Origin: Methyloprofundus sp.
GTDB lineage: Bacteria; Pseudomonadota; Gammaproteobacteria; Methylococcales; Methylomonadaceae
Length of the DNA stretch: 64,000 bases
NCBI GenBank assembly: GCA_016592635.1
Contig: AP023240.1
Location: 4,257,630 to 4,321,629, forward strand
Direction: 5' to 3'
The position numbers and the translations under genes are program-made. Shown in pieces: positions 26,931 to 36,188 of this stretch. Below the pieces are notes generated by a model. The model saw only the letters and a program-made list of their open reading frames with translations. It had not been told where the DNA came from and searched no databases. Position 1 is the stretch's first letter; each line of letters starts with the position of its first letter.

Positions 26931-27562
26931 TCCGTATTTTGGTTGCCATTTTTTTAGGAACGACTGTTGCCTTAGGTTTATTTTGGGGCATGCAGTATAT
27001 GATTGCCAACAATCAGCAAGGCTTAAAAGAAACTGATAACTTGCGCATGACCGAGTTTGTACGCTTAAAACGTGATACTAAAATGCAGCTTAAAGATCGG
27101 CGCGTACCTGATAAGCCGAAACCAAAAGAACGTCCTAAGCAACCTAAAATGCAAATGCATACTGCGGAAGTGACTAAGACCGTTATGCCGGATATGGATA
27201 TGCCTAATTTGGATATGCCATTACAATTGAATGGTTTTAAAGGTTCTGCATTATCTGGTTTAAACGTTAAAGCGGGTAGAGCAAAAATTAGTACTAATGT
27301 AATTCCTTTGGTAAGGATCCCACCGCGCTATCCGATGCGTGCAGCAAATCGTCGTATACAAGGCTGGGTAAAACTGGAATTTACCATTACTAAAGAAGGG
27401 ACGGTGACTGATGCTATTGTCGTCGACTCCAAGCCGAGTTCTATTTTTAACAGTGCTGCATTGAAAGCCATTAAACGCTGGAAATTTAAGCCGCAAATCA
27501 TAGCAGGAGAAGCTTATGAGCAGCGTGCCGTACAGACCTTGGAATTCAAATTATCGCGATGA
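26927..27562 (+). CDS. tonB: TonB energy transducer
   Basis: A 211-residue periplasm-spanning protein that transmits force from ExbBD to outer-membrane receptors. It starts with GTG inside the exbD stop. There is an N-terminal span (about 1-23), a Lys/Pro-rich stretch (KPKPKERPKQPK) and a C-terminal TonB domain with PPRYPMRAANRRIQGWVKLE and FNSAALKAIKRWKFKP. The proline-rich part is short, as in the TonB2 group. A matching TonB-dependent receptor is found at 47901-49874, though not adjacent. Confidence 0.93.
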   Translation: MIRILVAIFLGTTVALGLFWGMQYMIANNQQGLKETDNLRMTEFVRLKRDTKMQLKDRRVPDKPKPKERPKQPKMQMHTAEVTKTVMPDMDMPNLDMPLQLNGFKGSALSGLNVKAGRAKISTNVIPLVRIPPRYPMRAANRRIQGWVKLEFTITKEGTVTDAIVVDSKPSSIFNSAALKAIKRWKFKPQIIAGEAYEQRAVQTLEFKLSR

Positions 27563-28773
27563 ATAAATTTTTTAGCCATCTTATTCGGCTTGGCATCATT
27601 AGTTTTGCTCTATTAACCGTAACGCCTGTAGCAGCTGAAGAGTCGTCAACACCACAGATTTCAGCGCAGTTATATAAGCAATTAGCGGTAACTGATAAGT
27701 TGATTGCTAAGCAAGCTTATAAAGGTGCGCGGCAACGGTTGCAAAAAATATTGGCTGGCGTAAAAGCTGCAAGCTATGAACAGGCTATCGTATTGCGTAC
27801 CCTTGCCTCTGTTTATGCTTTGGAAAATAATTATGTAAAGGCAGCTAAATATTTAGAGCAGTGTACTGCAACTAAAATGTTGCCAGAAAATCAGCAACAA
27901 GAAGCCATGCTTAATTTGGGACAGTTGTATATGGCAACAGTGCAATACCAAAAAGCAATCAAGATATTAACAGTATGGCTGGCTGAAGGTGGTGAAAGTA
28001 ATCAGCAAGTATTGGTGCTGTTAGCAAATGCACATGCACAACTAAAACAATATCGTAAAGCCCTGCCTTATATAGAGCGAGCTATTAAACAGGCTAAAAA
28101 GCCAAAAGAAGGCTGGTTGCAATTGAACCTTGCTTTATATTATGAGCTAGAAAACTACCCTGCTGCTGCACGAATATTACAAAAATTAGTACGCAGATTT
28201 CCGGATAAAAAAGATTATTGGCAGCAATTATCTGCGATTTATCAGCAGTTACATAAATATTCAAAAGCGTTGACTACGCAACATTTGGCTTATAAAAAAG
28301 GTTTTATCCAGTCTGAAACACAAATTCTGGCATTATTTAATTTGTTTTTGTTCCAAAAGCAGCCGTATCAAGCAGCTAATTTATTAACAAAAGAAATTAA
28401 TGCTGGCCGAGTCAAACGCACTTCTTCTAATTGGGGCTCGCTTGCTAATGCCTGGACGAATGCGCGTGAATATAAACAGGCGATTAATGCTTTAGAGCAA
28501 GCTTCATCACTACATGAAAAAGGTGATTTGTATCTACAGTTAGGTCGTATTCATGTGGAGCAAGAGCTATGGCAGCCAGCGATAACAGCCATTAAAAAAG
28601 CATTGCGTAAAGGCAAGCTATCGAAAACAGGCGAAGCCTATATATTATTAGGTATGAGCTTGTATGAAACCGAGCAAATCGCTTCCGCAAAAAAAGCATT
28701 TCAACAAGCGCAGAAATACCGAAAAACCCGTAAATCAGCGGAGCAATGGCTGAATTATATTAAGCAGGGTTGA
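27559..28773 (+). CDS. TPR protein of the TonB operon
   Basis: A 404-residue exported protein with a signal peptide (ending PVAAEE) and tandem tetratricopeptide repeats from about residue 60 to the end. Examples are ENNYVKAAKYLEQC, YQKAIKILTVWLAEGG, YRKALPYIERAIKQAKK and LWQPAITAIKKALRKGK. It is the last gene, overlapping tonB by ATGA. TPR proteins take this place in TonB2-type operons and are thought to scaffold the complex. The partner here is unknown. Confidence 0.88.
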   Translation: MNKFFSHLIRLGIISFALLTVTPVAAEESSTPQISAQLYKQLAVTDKLIAKQAYKGARQRLQKILAGVKAASYEQAIVLRTLASVYALENNYVKAAKYLEQCTATKMLPENQQQEAMLNLGQLYMATVQYQKAIKILTVWLAEGGESNQQVLVLLANAHAQLKQYRKALPYIERAIKQAKKPKEGWLQLNLALYYELENYPAAARILQKLVRRFPDKKDYWQQLSAIYQQLHKYSKALTTQHLAYKKGFIQSETQILALFNLFLFQKQPYQAANLLTKEINAGRVKRTSSNWGSLANAWTNAREYKQAINALEQASSLHEKGDLYLQLGRIHVEQELWQPAITAIKKALRKGKLSKTGEAYILLGMSLYETEQIASAKKAFQQAQKYRKTRKSAEQWLNYIKQG

Positions 28774-28909
28774 GCTTTATCGTTTCCATATTCTGGCGTT
28801 GAGTTAGCTTATTTAACGAAGTGCAGATAACGTAACCCAACAAAAAGCGTTAACACATTTATTTCTGTTGGGTTGTGTCACTTACAACCTATCTCCCTCT
28901 ATCAAATAC

Positions 28910-29380
28910 ATGCAATCTGAACTTCCTCTACGTGATGTCCAAATTCCCGCAGCGATAAGCTGGTGGCCGCCTGCAATCGGCTGGTGGGTCTTGGCAATAC
29001 TGATACCACTAAGTTTATATTTACTCTTTAGACTGTATCGACGCTTAACACGTAAAACTGCATTAAAAGCAGCTAAGAAATATTTTAAAGTGCTGCAGCA
29101 AGATACCGAACTCAGTGAGCTAGAAAAGCTACAAGCACTCTCTAAGTTGATGCGCCGTACAGCTATTAGTTTATACCCACGCAATGATGTGGCGGGGTTA
29201 GTGGGTAACCAGTGGTTAAACTTTTTAGACAATAGCATGCCTACACCTCAATTTAGCAGTGATACTGGGCGATTATTAACAGATAGCTTATATCGTTCCC
29301 CCACTAAACTAGAAGCACTAACGCCTCTATTTGCACTTTGTGCAACTTGGTTAGCGCAACAAAAAGAGCCAAAAACATGA
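28910..29380 (+). CDS. DUF4381 membrane protein of the Bat-type operon
   Basis: A protein of about 156 residues from the ATG at 28910; an upstream TTG frame extends into repeat DNA and is unlikely. It begins with SELPLRDVQIPAAISWWPPA, then one membrane span and a cytoplasmic helical part with the family features ALSKLMRRTAISLYPR and GNQWLNFLD. DUF4381 proteins sit between DUF58 and VWA genes in MoxR/Bat clusters. The next gene starts within its stop codon. Confidence 0.88.
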   Translation: MQSELPLRDVQIPAAISWWPPAIGWWVLAILIPLSLYLLFRLYRRLTRKTALKAAKKYFKVLQQDTELSELEKLQALSKLMRRTAISLYPRNDVAGLVGNQWLNFLDNSMPTPQFSSDTGRLLTDSLYRSPTKLEALTPLFALCATWLAQQKEPKT

Positions 29381-30360
29381 TGCATTTTGCTTGGCCGTGG
29401 CTATTGTTGCTACTGCCTTTACCTTGGTTGATTAGGCGTTTTGCGCCTGCCGCGAATACCGCTGAACAGGCAGCTTTAAAGGTACCTTTTCTTGATGATT
29501 TTAATGTAGCAGAAGCACAAAATACCGTGGCGACAAATAAGCCTTGGTTATTGTGGCTAGCTATTGCTGCGTGGTGCTTATTAGTCTTTGCCAGTATGCG
29601 TCCACAGTGGTTAGGCGAGCCTATAGAGCAAGGTATTAGTGGTCGCGATTTAATGTTGGCGGTGGATTTATCCGGCAGTATGGAAGAGCGGGATTTTATT
29701 GTGGGTAAGCAACGTGTTGATCGTCTCACTGCGACTAAAAAAGTAGCCAGTGAGTTTATTGAGCGACGCATCGGTGATCGTATTGGTTTGATTTTATTTG
29801 GTACCAATGCTTATTTACAAACGCCCTTAACCTTTGACCGTAAAACCGTGCAAATTTTACTCAATGAAGCCTTTATTACCTTAGCGGGTGAAAGCACTGC
29901 GATTGGTGACGCCATTGGTCTGGCAGTAAAGCGCTTAAAAGGTCAAAAAGCGGATAGTCGAGTCTTGATTTTGTTAACGGATGGTGCCAACACGGCGGGT
30001 AAGGTCACGCCGATTAAAGCAGCAGAACTGGCGGCAGACTATCAACTGAAAATATATACCATTGGTATTGGTGCGGATGAAATGGTTGTGCGTAGTTTTT
30101 TTGGCTCACAAAGAGTGAATCCTTCACGGGATTTAGATGAAAAAACCTTAACAGCGATTGCCGAAAAAACAGGTGGGCAATATTTTCGTGCCAGAGATAC
30201 CGATGAACTAAAGCAGATTTATCAACTATTGGATGAGCTAGAGCCTGTAGAAAAAGATAAGCAATTTTTTCGGCCACGTAGTGAATTATTTTACTGGCCA
30301 TTAGCACTGGCATTAGTGTTGGCGACTATGATTAGTATGATGCGGTTACGGTGGTCATGA
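29377..30360 (+). CDS. VWA-domain membrane protein (BatA-like)
   Basis: A protein of about 327 residues with two N-terminal spans (about 5-20 and 60-75) and one at the C-terminus. The central von Willebrand factor A domain has an intact metal-ion-dependent adhesion site: AVDLSGSMEERDF, then STAIGDAIGLAVKRL and LTDGANTAG. The start is the ATG pair at 29377, overlapping the upstream stop. Proteins of this type work with MoxR ATPases in periplasmic protein quality control or complex assembly. Confidence 0.92.
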   Translation: MMHFAWPWLLLLLPLPWLIRRFAPAANTAEQAALKVPFLDDFNVAEAQNTVATNKPWLLWLAIAAWCLLVFASMRPQWLGEPIEQGISGRDLMLAVDLSGSMEERDFIVGKQRVDRLTATKKVASEFIERRIGDRIGLILFGTNAYLQTPLTFDRKTVQILLNEAFITLAGESTAIGDAIGLAVKRLKGQKADSRVLILLTDGANTAGKVTPIKAAELAADYQLKIYTIGIGADEMVVRSFFGSQRVNPSRDLDEKTLTAIAEKTGGQYFRARDTDELKQIYQLLDELEPVEKDKQFFRPRSELFYWPLALALVLATMISMMRLRWS

Positions 30361-32117
30361 ATATGAGCGAATTTCACTTTATTAGACCTTATTGGTTATT
30401 AGCGACACTGCCGTTACTGGTTTTGGTATTTTTTAATATTAAAAATAAATTACAACAAGGTGGCTGGTCGGCTGTTTGTGATGCGGATTTATTGCCGTTT
30501 ATTTTACAAGAAAAAGACGCTAAACCCAGTCGTGTACCATTAGTTACCAGCAGTCTTGCAGCAATATTAACGATTATTGCTTTGGCTGGGCCTACTTGGC
30601 AGCGCTTACCGATGCCTGCTTTTAGAAATGCAGCAGCATTGGTGATTGCCTTAGATTTGTCGCGTTCGATGGATGCGGCTGATATTAAGCCTTCGCGTAT
30701 AGAACGTGCACGTTACAAAATTGCTGATTTACTCAATAAGCGCAAAGATGGGCAAACCGCATTATTGGTTTATGCAAATTCTGCTTTTACAGTAACACCA
30801 TTAACGGAAGATGTGGCAACCATTAAAAGTCAGTTATCTGCGTTGACCAGTGATATTATGCCAGCTCAGGGAAGTAACAGTGCTTTGGCGATTAATAAAG
30901 CAATCGAATTATTTAAAAATGCAGGCTTGACTAAAGGCCAGATTTTATTAGTCAGTGATGATGATATGCTCGCTGATATTGAGGTACCTAATGGTTACCA
31001 GCTATCAATTCTAGGCGTAGGGACTCAGGAAGGTGCGCCAGTAAAAATGCCTAATGGTGGTTTTTTAAAAGATGCGAGTGGCAATATTGTGGTTCCTAAA
31101 CTGGATGTGCGGGCTATGCGGCAAGCAGCACAAGCGGGTGGTGGTATTTATCAGCAAATAACCGATACCGATGCGGATGTTGAAAAGCTTAGTCGCTATT
31201 TCGAGCAAATCGCCAAGCGTAGTGAAACGATAGATAATGATTTGTTATTAGAAAACTGGCAAGAAGCGGGTATTTGGTTGTTGTTACCAATATTATTTTT
31301 GGCTGCCTTTTCGTTTCGACGTGGCTTGTTAGCTGTATTTATATTACTAGCCTTACCACTCCCCAAGAATAGCTATGCTTATGAATGGCAAGACTTATGG
31401 CAAAGCGATGATCAACAAGCTTATCAACATTATTTAAATGATGATTATCAAGGCGCAGCAGAAAAATTCACTGATCCTGCTTGGCAAGCTGCGGCGCAAT
31501 ATAAAGCAGGAATGCAGGTTGCAGAAGAAGATATGCTGCCAGCTACAACAGATACTGGCTTTTATAATCAAGCTAATGTTTTGGCAAAAGCAGGTAAGTT
31601 GCAAGAGGCAATAGCCGCTTATGATGAAGCTTTAGCACTGAATCCAAATAATGAAGATGCACAATATAATAAGGAACTGGTGGAAAAGGCTTTAGAACAG
31701 CAAAAACAACAGCAGCAAGATCAAGATAAGCAACAGGACGATCAAGAAAAACAAGAATCACCAGAAGATTCGCAAGAGCAGGGTGAACAGAGCGACCAGC
31801 AAGGTGAGCAACAAGAGCCACAAGACTCTGATAGCTCAGAAGAGAGTGAGTCACAAAAATCAGATGCAGAAGAGCAAGAGGAAAGTGAGCCAGAAGCTGA
31901 AGCACAGGAAAATACAGAGCAAGAACAGCAAGAAGCTGAACAGCCTGAGCCTGAAGCGGCACAAGAGAGCTTGGCTAATGAACAAGATGAGCAGCAACAA
32001 GCGAATGAGCAATGGTTAAAACGGATTCCCGATGACCCGGCAGGCTTGTTGAAGCGTAAATTTTTATATCAATATGGCCGGCAACAGCAACCACGAAATA
32101 GTCGGCAACAGTGGTAA
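30357..32117 (+). CDS. VWA and TPR membrane protein (BatB/BatC fusion type)
   Basis: A protein of about 586 residues. Two spans at the N-terminus precede a VWA domain with VIALDLSRSMDAADIKP, GSNSALAINKAIELF and LVSDDDMLAD. The MIDAS aspartate/serine pattern is kept. A span near residue 305-335 is followed by a TPR unit (AKAGKLQEAIAAYDEALALN). A strikingly Gln/Glu/Asp/Ser-rich tail runs over about 100 residues (about 455-555) and ends in a short basic C-terminus. It corresponds to BatB fused to BatC. No batD is adjacent. It overlaps the upstream gene by ATGA. Confidence 0.9.
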   Translation: MNMSEFHFIRPYWLLATLPLLVLVFFNIKNKLQQGGWSAVCDADLLPFILQEKDAKPSRVPLVTSSLAAILTIIALAGPTWQRLPMPAFRNAAALVIALDLSRSMDAADIKPSRIERARYKIADLLNKRKDGQTALLVYANSAFTVTPLTEDVATIKSQLSALTSDIMPAQGSNSALAINKAIELFKNAGLTKGQILLVSDDDMLADIEVPNGYQLSILGVGTQEGAPVKMPNGGFLKDASGNIVVPKLDVRAMRQAAQAGGGIYQQITDTDADVEKLSRYFEQIAKRSETIDNDLLLENWQEAGIWLLLPILFLAAFSFRRGLLAVFILLALPLPKNSYAYEWQDLWQSDDQQAYQHYLNDDYQGAAEKFTDPAWQAAAQYKAGMQVAEEDMLPATTDTGFYNQANVLAKAGKLQEAIAAYDEALALNPNNEDAQYNKELVEKALEQQKQQQQDQDKQQDDQEKQESPEDSQEQGEQSDQQGEQQEPQDSDSSEESESQKSDAEEQEESEPEAEAQENTEQEQQEAEQPEPEAAQESLANEQDEQQQANEQWLKRIPDDPAGLLKRKFLYQYGRQQQPRNSRQQW

Positions 32118-32120
32118 TTT

Positions 32121-32237
32121 GTAGGTTGGATGAGATTATCTGGCGTAGCGCAGATAACGAAATCCGACATTTTGACGTACCCCCATGTCGGATTTCGTTT
32201 TTTAATGCTTCGCAATAAAAAATCTCATCCAACCTAC
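32121..32237. repeat. MITE-like element with 17-bp terminal inverted repeats
   Basis: Perfect terminal arms GTAGGTTGGATGAGATT (32121-32137) and its complement (32221-32237) enclose a second, inner inverted repeat around ACGAAATCCGACAT. The whole could fold into one long hairpin. GCGTAGCGCAGATAACG links it to the copy A/B repeat family. No transposase. It lies just after the VWA-TPR gene and could also terminate that transcript. Confidence 0.78.
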
Positions 32238-32287
32238 ACTTAACCCAGTGTTTAATAATAACTTTATCCCTAACTAGAGGTGAGCAA

Positions 32288-33142
32288 ATGCAGGTCGGTA
32301 TGATTGGTTTGGGCGCTATGGGTATTGGCATGGCTAGAAACCTTGCCAAAGCAGCCTCTTTGAGTATGGTTTGGAATAGAACCCACAGTAAAGCACAAGA
32401 TCTGGCGAATGAATTACAAATACCAGTCGCTAGTTCAGTACAGCAATTAGCTGCCAGTGTCGATGTGATTATTATTTGTGTCTCTGCTGATAAAGACCTC
32501 TTGGAAATTATCCAAATGATAGTAGAGGCTGTTAAGCCAGGTACTATTGTAATAGATACCTCTACTGTCAGCAGTGCTACGGCAATAACCGCAGCGCAAT
32601 CATTAGCAGGCAAGCAAGTACAGTTTTTGGATGCGCCTGTATCGGGTGGTGTTGAAGGTGCTAAAAATGGTAGTTTAGCGATGATGGTGGGTGGTGAGCA
32701 ATCCGTATTAGAGCAAGTCAGGTCAGTATTAGAGGCCATAAGTGCACGTATTATTTATATGGGAGCGACGGGTGCAGGTCAAGGGACAAAAGCAGTCAAT
32801 CAGGTTATGGCAGCTGGGATTAACCAAGCGGTGACAGAGGCTTTAGCTTTTGCACAAGCTGAAGGCCTGCCTTTAGATAAAGTGATCGAAGTAGTGGCGG
32901 GTGGCGCAGCAGGCAATTGGTTCTTGAGCCATAGAGGCTTATCCATGACGCAGGGGAATTATCAGCCAGGGTTTAAATTGGCTTTACATCATAAAGACCT
33001 TGTTATTTGCCAAGCAATGGCGCAACAAAATTTTGCTGATTTACCTTTGGTGCAACAAACGATTATGGATTATCAGCAGCTAATGGATGCTGGCTTTGGT
33101 GCAGAGGATATTTCTGCTTTATACCGATTAAAGCAAAAATAA
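32288..33142 (+). CDS. NAD(P)-dependent beta-hydroxyacid dehydrogenase family oxidoreductase
   Basis: A 284-residue member of the 3-hydroxyisobutyrate / tartronate semialdehyde reductase family. The nucleotide-binding motif is MIGLGAMGIGMARNL, followed by VIDTSTVSS, the substrate motif DAPVSGGVEGAKNGSL, GAGQGTKAVNQVM with the catalytic lysine, and HHKDLVICQAMA. The exact substrate (hydroxyisobutyrate, glycerate, succinic semialdehyde or other) cannot be told. GAGGTGAG precedes the ATG. No operon partner. Confidence 0.88.
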   Translation: MQVGMIGLGAMGIGMARNLAKAASLSMVWNRTHSKAQDLANELQIPVASSVQQLAASVDVIIICVSADKDLLEIIQMIVEAVKPGTIVIDTSTVSSATAITAAQSLAGKQVQFLDAPVSGGVEGAKNGSLAMMVGGEQSVLEQVRSVLEAISARIIYMGATGAGQGTKAVNQVMAAGINQAVTEALAFAQAEGLPLDKVIEVVAGGAAGNWFLSHRGLSMTQGNYQPGFKLALHHKDLVICQAMAQQNFADLPLVQQTIMDYQQLMDAGFGAEDISALYRLKQK

Positions 33143-33440
33143 TTAAGATGCTATTAGCGTTGCAAGGTGGCAACAAAATAAAGCTAAGATATAAATCTTA
33201 AAAAAAATAGTGGATTAATAACAACAAAAAATAATAAAAAGTAGCTAATTTATGCTGTTTATTAACAATAATTGATTAGTTGCTGAAAAATAAGGAAAAA
33301 CTAATTTTAAAAAAAAGACATTTCTACTTGTAAGGATTAGGATTTACTGCTATTATTTTTACCGTGTTACAAAATGTTGTATAAAAGATACGAATTGTTG
33401 TAATAAAAACACTTAATAAAAATAACCCTTGGGGGGGACT

Positions 33441-34211
33441 ATGATTAAACAATTGAAAGTAGCCTTAAGCGCGGCAACAACGGCATTGGCAATAGTAGGT
33501 CTTACCGCAGCACCACAAGCAAGTGCTGACGAATTATCTAACTTGAAAGCAAGAATTTCTAAGTTAGAAAAAGCAAAAGCTGAAACAAGCGCAAAAAGCA
33601 ATGGCAACATGGTCTTCTTCCGTGGTGGTTATGCTAGAAATGATACTAATCGTTTTGGTGATGTTTTAACTGACACGATTGGTGGTGCTGGTATAGTTCC
33701 ACAAGCTAATGGTGAGCAAGATGGCTGGTATTTTGGTGCAGGTTTTGACTTTAACCTAAGTGATGATTTATTTGGGTTGCATGATGGAACTGAAATCCTT
33801 GCTGAATTAATGTTTGAGTACAAAGAATTTGATAGACAGACTCAAGCTTTGAACCCATTAATGACAGTTGTTAATACAGCACTTACTAACACACCTACTG
33901 GTGGTCTTGGTACGGTTACAGTTAGTCAGTTCACATTGACGGCTTCTCCAAAAATTAAATTTATGAAAGGTAGCAAGTTCAGGCCTTGGATCATTCCAGC
34001 TGGTTTCGCGCTACATGTAATTAGTCCTCCTTCTGACGGGGTAACAGTATTAGAGCCAGGCATGCATTTTGCTGCAGGTGCTGATTTCAACCTTTGGAAA
34101 GATTTTTACCTAGGTGCCGATATTCGTTATAACTTAACGCTAGGTGATACATTAGATGGTACTAATGTTAATGGATTTACAACGGGTGCTTATTTAGGTA
34201 TTGGTTTCTAA
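33441..34211 (+). CDS. Outer-membrane beta-barrel protein
   Basis: A protein of about 256 residues from the ATG at 33441, directly after a run of Gs that serves as ribosome-binding site. The signal peptide ends QASA. A short coiled coil (about 31-50, LSNLKARISKLEKAKAE) then leads to alternating amphipathic strands with aromatic girdles (FFRGGYAR, GWYFGAGFDFNL, EILAELMFEYKEF). The end YLGIGF has the C-terminal Phe typical of outer-membrane proteins. Similar proteins are anchored or oligomerise through the coiled coil. It is followed by a strong terminator; the 298 bp upstream are very AT-rich. Function unknown. Confidence 0.82.
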   Translation: MIKQLKVALSAATTALAIVGLTAAPQASADELSNLKARISKLEKAKAETSAKSNGNMVFFRGGYARNDTNRFGDVLTDTIGGAGIVPQANGEQDGWYFGAGFDFNLSDDLFGLHDGTEILAELMFEYKEFDRQTQALNPLMTVVNTALTNTPTGGLGTVTVSQFTLTASPKIKFMKGSKFRPWIIPAGFALHVISPPSDGVTVLEPGMHFAAGADFNLWKDFYLGADIRYNLTLGDTLDGTNVNGFTTGAYLGIGF

Positions 34212-34240
34212 GTAAACTATTTAAATCAGTTTGCTTAATA

Positions 34241-34274
34241 AAAAAAGGGAAGGCATTATGCCTTCCCTTTTTTT
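34241..34274 (+). terminator. Rho-independent terminator
   Basis: A 9-bp perfect stem (GGGAAGGCA / TGCCTTCCC) with a 3-nt loop, followed by a run of seven Ts, 30 bp after the outer-membrane protein gene. A-tract on the other side makes it potentially bidirectional. Confidence 0.93.
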
Positions 34275-34359
34275 ATGTCTGATTGAATTTAGTGTCATAA
34301 GCTTGGACTGCATTTTTTAATACTACCCAATAAACTTTCTCCACTCATTCTGTCTACCC

Positions 34360-35565
34360 TTAATTTTCAGAATCTAAATTTTCAATATGAACTACAAATC
34401 CTGGTGGACTCTTTTCCCAAGGAAAGCCTTTGACAGTCATATCATAACCTCGCTTATATAATTTACTCATATAAACAGGATCAAACCCTTCTGTCGGTTC
34501 TTCGATAAAGTCTGGCGGAATATAGGCTAAATTAAAGTCATTACCATCTCGGGTACAAAGTGCATAGATTTGATAGAGGTCTCCCGTACCACTTGCTCTA
34601 AGCAATGAATCAATCGAACGTGTCGCAATGGGTAATACACTGCGGTTGACACCATTATAATCAGGCTCTAAATAGGCGTTTCTAATCACAAAAACTTGTG
34701 GGTTACCTTTTACTTTTAGCTTCTTGATTATTTTTTTCCAATTGACTGCAGCAGGATAAACAAATACTTGTGAGCCCACACTGCCATCGACATGCATTTC
34801 ATCATATTGTTGATCATTTGCGTTGACAGAAATCATGACGGGTGGAAAAGCAACAGGGATCGCAGCTGATGCACGCATGACCTCATGAATTAGGCTCACT
34901 TTTTCAGGGTGACTACTCACCGCAATAGCACCAATATCCCAGATAACGGAACGCCCTGCATCCAAATTAAAGGTACCAATAAATAAACGTCGTCCTTTTT
35001 TATGTTCTATCGCTATTGCATCGATAACAGCAGGTGTCATATATTGACTAATTAATTGTTGTAACGGTGCAGTATCCGCAAGAGAGTCTCCCATTAATGC
35101 AGCAATTAAATTACGCTCCAAGGCAACATCTTTGGTGTATGTAGTGGTGTAGATAACTTTAAGTTTAGCGTCATAGGCAGCACCCAGAAATGCAAAGGGG
35201 GCTGTTAGAGCGCCTGTACTTACCCCTGTGACCATTGTAAATTCAGGTCGTGTTCCTTGGGCAGTCCAGCCAGCTAATAAACCTGCACCAAATGCACCGT
35301 TAGCACCTCCTCCTGAAATCGCCAGATAATTATGCGGCACATTATAAGTTGCAGAAGACCTTTTTTTGATATCAGCATCACTGATCGAATTAATGCGTTG
35401 TACACTATGCTTAGGCCATTCATCGGCCCAAAACCGAGCTTCAGGGATGTCAGGAATAGCCACTATAGAAATTAAATTAGCAGGTGGTGGATGACGATCT
35501 GCTGTAGTAGAGCAACCCGTCATAATGGCAGTAAATATTAAGACATAAAGCATTGTGTTGTTCAT
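34360..35565 (-). CDS. Patatin-like phospholipase lipoprotein
   Basis: A 401-residue lipid-anchored acyl hydrolase. The signal peptide ends in the lipobox IMTGCS, giving an N-terminal lipidated cysteine. The patatin fold is evident from the oxyanion loop GGGANGAFGAG, the nucleophile elbow GVSTGAL (GxSxG) and the catalytic dyad aspartate in DGSVGS. It probably cleaves phospholipids or other acyl esters at the cell envelope. A single gene, ending 85 bp from the terminator of the convergent outer-membrane protein gene. Confidence 0.9.
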   Translation of the reverse strand: MNNTMLYVLIFTAIMTGCSTTADRHPPPANLISIVAIPDIPEARFWADEWPKHSVQRINSISDADIKKRSSATYNVPHNYLAISGGGANGAFGAGLLAGWTAQGTRPEFTMVTGVSTGALTAPFAFLGAAYDAKLKVIYTTTYTKDVALERNLIAALMGDSLADTAPLQQLISQYMTPAVIDAIAIEHKKGRRLFIGTFNLDAGRSVIWDIGAIAVSSHPEKVSLIHEVMRASAAIPVAFPPVMISVNANDQQYDEMHVDGSVGSQVFVYPAAVNWKKIIKKLKVKGNPQVFVIRNAYLEPDYNGVNRSVLPIATRSIDSLLRASGTGDLYQIYALCTRDGNDFNLAYIPPDFIEEPTEGFDPVYMSKLYKRGYDMTVKGFPWEKSPPGFVVHIENLDSEN

Positions 35566-35770
35566 GATAGGCCTAGTTTTCTATGATTAAGAAGTTATAA
35601 ATACTATCATTAATATTACTGTTAAATTTAATAATAAGCTTAATTTTGATAAATTAATACGTTTGCTAAACGTGAGAAATGATGTTTAAAGCTGTTGCCA
35701 CGATAAATTTACAAATCAAGGCTAGTAAATACTTATTTAAACTTTAATTGATTCTTGTTATCATTTAGCC

Positions 35771-36118
35771 ATGAGACGATTTAGCATTTATTTTCTAGCA
35801 TTTCTGACGGATTGGGTATCTACTTGGATGGTAACTGATATTCATGAATGGTCTATTGCTGATGCTGAGCATACTCATGCAGCTTTTTCTACAGTACAAA
35901 TTCAGCCTACTATTGATATGAAGGTTGCCACCGAGTGTCATGAACAACATGAAGGTGTTTGTAGTTATGATCATGGTGGACATATCGGGCAGACATTAGC
36001 TACTCGTGCTGCTATTGCCATCCGTATTCCTGCCCCTAATATCACTAAAGCACCGCTTTATTCCGATTTTTACTATTCCAGATATACCACGCCCAAGTTA
36101 CGTCCTCCAATTGCCTAA
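35771..36118 (+). CDS. Small His-rich protein of unknown function
   Basis: A 115-residue protein that I cannot place. The N-terminus (about 1-22) is hydrophobic and may be a signal peptide. The centre is rich in His and Cys (ADAEHTHAAF, ECHEQHEGVCSYDHGGH), suggesting metal binding. The C-terminus is Tyr/Pro-rich (YSDFYYSRYTTPKLRPP). Small His-rich exported proteins of this kind often precede metal-efflux genes, but none follows here. No clear ribosome-binding site. Confidence 0.5.
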   Translation: MRRFSIYFLAFLTDWVSTWMVTDIHEWSIADAEHTHAAFSTVQIQPTIDMKVATECHEQHEGVCSYDHGGHIGQTLATRAAIAIRIPAPNITKAPLYSDFYYSRYTTPKLRPPIA

Positions 36119-36188
36119 GCACACTTGTGGAGGAGCCTATAGAAAGCTTTATTCTGGGAGTTTGGAGTCCTAATTTTGGTATATAACC

